Shown here piece after piece: positions 62,903-64,000 of a stretch of DNA of 64,000 nt. The stretch covers positions 558,001 through 622,000 of the forward strand of contig NZ_WTYJ01000002.1 of NCBI RefSeq assembly GCF_009827305.1, written 5' to 3'. The DNA comes from Croceibacterium xixiisoli (lineage in GTDB: Bacteria > Pseudomonadota > Alphaproteobacteria > Sphingomonadales > Sphingomonadaceae). Numbering within the stretch: the first letter of the stretch is position 1; each line of letters begins with the position of its first letter. A program made the translations under genes and the position numbers. The notes under the pieces were generated by a model. That model was not told the origin of the DNA. It saw only the letters and a list, made by a program, of their open reading frames with translations, and made no database searches.

Positions 62903-63589
62903 ATGGGTTGCATGGATCTGGCTGCCCTTTGGGACATCATACTTGGCAACGTATCGGCGCTGCCGCAATCGAGCCTGCTGATGGCGACGGTTGTGGCGGT
63001 GCTGGCTGGCGTGTTCGGTTCCATGGTGGGGCGGGTTGCGCCGCCGGTCGGGCGGTTGCTACGCTTCGGCAGCAGTCTGGCACTGGCCGGCATCTTGTTG
63101 ATGGTGGTGCTGCAGGTCAGCCGGATGGATCCGCGTTTCGAAATGGCCGTGCCGCAACTGGGCCTGCCGGCGCAGGTGGTGGAGGGGGCGGAAACCCGCG
63201 TGCCGCTGGCGCCTGACGGCCATTATTGGCTCTTGGCGGAGGTCAATGGTGTGGAAGCCCGCTTCCTGGTCGATACCGGTGCGACACTGACGGCGATTTC
63301 CGCGAATCTCGCGGCCGAGGCAGGGCTGGAGGCGCGGGCCGGTGCGCTGCCTGTGCGCATGCAGACGGCAAACGGCTCGATAGCGGCCGAAATCACGGCT
63401 GTGGATGAACTGCGGTTCGGCAATGTGGTTGCCCGCGGGCTGGATGCCGTGATCGTGCCCAATCTGGGCGATACCAATGTCGTAGGGATGAACATGCTCT
63501 CGCGCCTCGCATCCTGGCGCGTGGAGGGCGGCACGCTGATCTTGGTGCCGCATCATCCTCAGCCCGTCGAAGCATCACAGGAAAGTTGA
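62903..63589 (+). CDS. Membrane-anchored retropepsin-like aspartic protease
   Basis: 228-aa protein (219 if ATG at 62912 is used). Two N-terminal transmembrane helices (about 25-42 and 55-72) precede a periplasmic clan AA protease domain with the active site FLVDTGAT (Asp near 124) and the ILG-like VVGMNMLSRL. It matches the TIGR02281-type family, which works as a dimer. The substrate is unknown. Confidence 0.9.
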   Translation: MGCMDLAALWDIILGNVSALPQSSLLMATVVAVLAGVFGSMVGRVAPPVGRLLRFGSSLALAGILLMVVLQVSRMDPRFEMAVPQLGLPAQVVEGAETRVPLAPDGHYWLLAEVNGVEARFLVDTGATLTAISANLAAEAGLEARAGALPVRMQTANGSIAAEITAVDELRFGNVVARGLDAVIVPNLGDTNVVGMNMLSRLASWRVEGGTLILVPHHPQPVEASQES

Positions 63590-63668
63590 CGCGCGGCGCG
63601 CAGGTCGTCACTCTCCCAATTTGACAAAGTCCTTCGATAAGGGACGCATCAACCGGGACATGATGCGC

Positions 63669-63684
63669 GGTTTCAACCGAAACC
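63669..63684. promoter_or_regulatory. Candidate operator upstream of the terminal MFS gene
   Basis: Inverted repeat GGTTTC-N4-GAAACC, 25 bases upstream of the GTG start. A TTGACA hexamer lies at about 63633 without a clear -10. A regulator site is plausible but unproven. Confidence 0.3.
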
Positions 63685-63709
63685 ACGCCATCAGGGGAGA
63701 GTGATCAGA

Positions 63710-64000
63710 GTGACCAGCCAGGCGGCATCTGCGCGTTTTAACGTGGCAGCCTTTATTGATGATCGGCCGATCGGCTGGCGCGAAATCATGTTGCTGGTGA
63801 TCTGTTCGATCATCCTCTTCATCGATGGCTTCGACATGTATTTCCTCGGCAAGATTGCCCCCGCCGTGGCCGAAGGGCTGGGGGGCAGGCCGGTGGACAT
63901 GACACAGGTCTTCACCATGCAGCAGGTCGGCATGGCCGTGGGCGCCTTCCTGATGCCGCCGCTGGCCGATCGCTGGGGGCGCAAGCCGGTGCTGGCACTG
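63710..64000 (+). CDS. MFS transporter, AAHS (aromatic acid/H+ symporter) type, 5' part
   Basis: First 97 codons of a gene leaving the window. The visible part has the AAHS pattern: REIMLLVICSIILFIDGFDMYFLGKIAPAVAE, with the acidic DGFD in helix 1, then VGAFLMPPLADRWGRKPVLA, the MFS loop motif. It starts with GTG at 63710 after GGGGAGAG. Members import aromatic acids such as 4-hydroxybenzoate, often beside catabolic genes. Confidence 0.82.
   Translation, partial: MTSQAASARFNVAAFIDDRPIGWREIMLLVICSIILFIDGFDMYFLGKIAPAVAEGLGGRPVDMTQVFTMQQVGMAVGAFLMPPLADRWGRKPVLAL

Noticed and set aside
1-64000. tRNA, rRNA, insertion sequences, prophage or integrase attachment sites.
   Set aside because: No cloverleaf-like segment, transposase, integrase or phage gene was recognised, and intergenic gaps are short. 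A tRNAscan or IS search could still find something missed by eye.

Overview
The window is GC-rich chromosomal DNA from an alphaproteobacterium, most probably a sphingomonad (Sphingomonadaceae or Erythrobacteraceae type). The evidence is gene content and gene order: miaB-phoH-ybeY-corC next to plsC, fur, mucR and tsaB-rimI; dciA-dsbA-dsbA-smc beside mutY; a class II DAHP synthase; a glutamate-cysteine ligase of the GCS2 type; a MucR/Ros zinc-finger regulator; and a Fur protein without the usual CxxC. No rRNA, tRNA, insertion sequence, prophage or CRISPR array was seen. Almost all the DNA is coding.

Layout. 1-247: 5' part of a lipoprotein gene that leaves the window. 451-2884 (+): folB, a small SDR-like protein, moaA, moaD and moaE. 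11387-2905 (-): one tightly packed eight-gene unit, ectA-ectB-ectC-ectD-ask, then a YcaD-like MFS protein, a ProP-like symporter and a YbdG-type MscS channel. A divergent MarR regulator (EctR) and a candidate promoter/operator lie upstream. Together these could make, hydroxylate, take up and release ectoines. 12.2-20.8 kb: rplU-rpmA with promoter and terminator, a GNAT protein, a nitrobindin-like protein, a TetR regulator, ygfZ, pyrC, a repeat-containing gap, rarD, a glycine-zipper protein and a lipoprotein. 20.8-33.3 kb: astD, selO, an alpha/beta hydrolase, a GT4 glycosyltransferase, a YfgM-like protein with bamB, an isoprenylcysteine-methyltransferase-like membrane protein, ubiA, rsmE, gshA and a translationally coupled ABM monooxygenase. 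33.4-40.5 kb: smc, two thiol-disulfide proteins, dciA, divergent mutY and a YbaY lipoprotein. 40.5-50.4 kb: a Tat-type serine hydrolase, nudC, a FrnE-like protein, small proteins, a DUF1489 protein, an RBBP9-like hydrolase, mgtE, a cyclophilin, an ATPase-PepSY pair and a LysR regulator. 50.5-58.1 kb (-): nfuA, tsaB, rimI, mucR, fur, plsC, miaB, phoH, ybeY and corC. 58.2-64 kb (+): an M16 peptidase, aroG, a membrane-anchored aspartic protease and the start of an AAHS-type MFS transporter.

Most of the window is ordinary housekeeping. The parts most worth a second look are the osmolyte operon with its control region and an anomalous ectA start, the PepSY-ATPase pair, and several inverted repeats at promoters and gene ends. 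I found no convincing wholly new system. All functions are inferred from sequence by eye; no database search was run.
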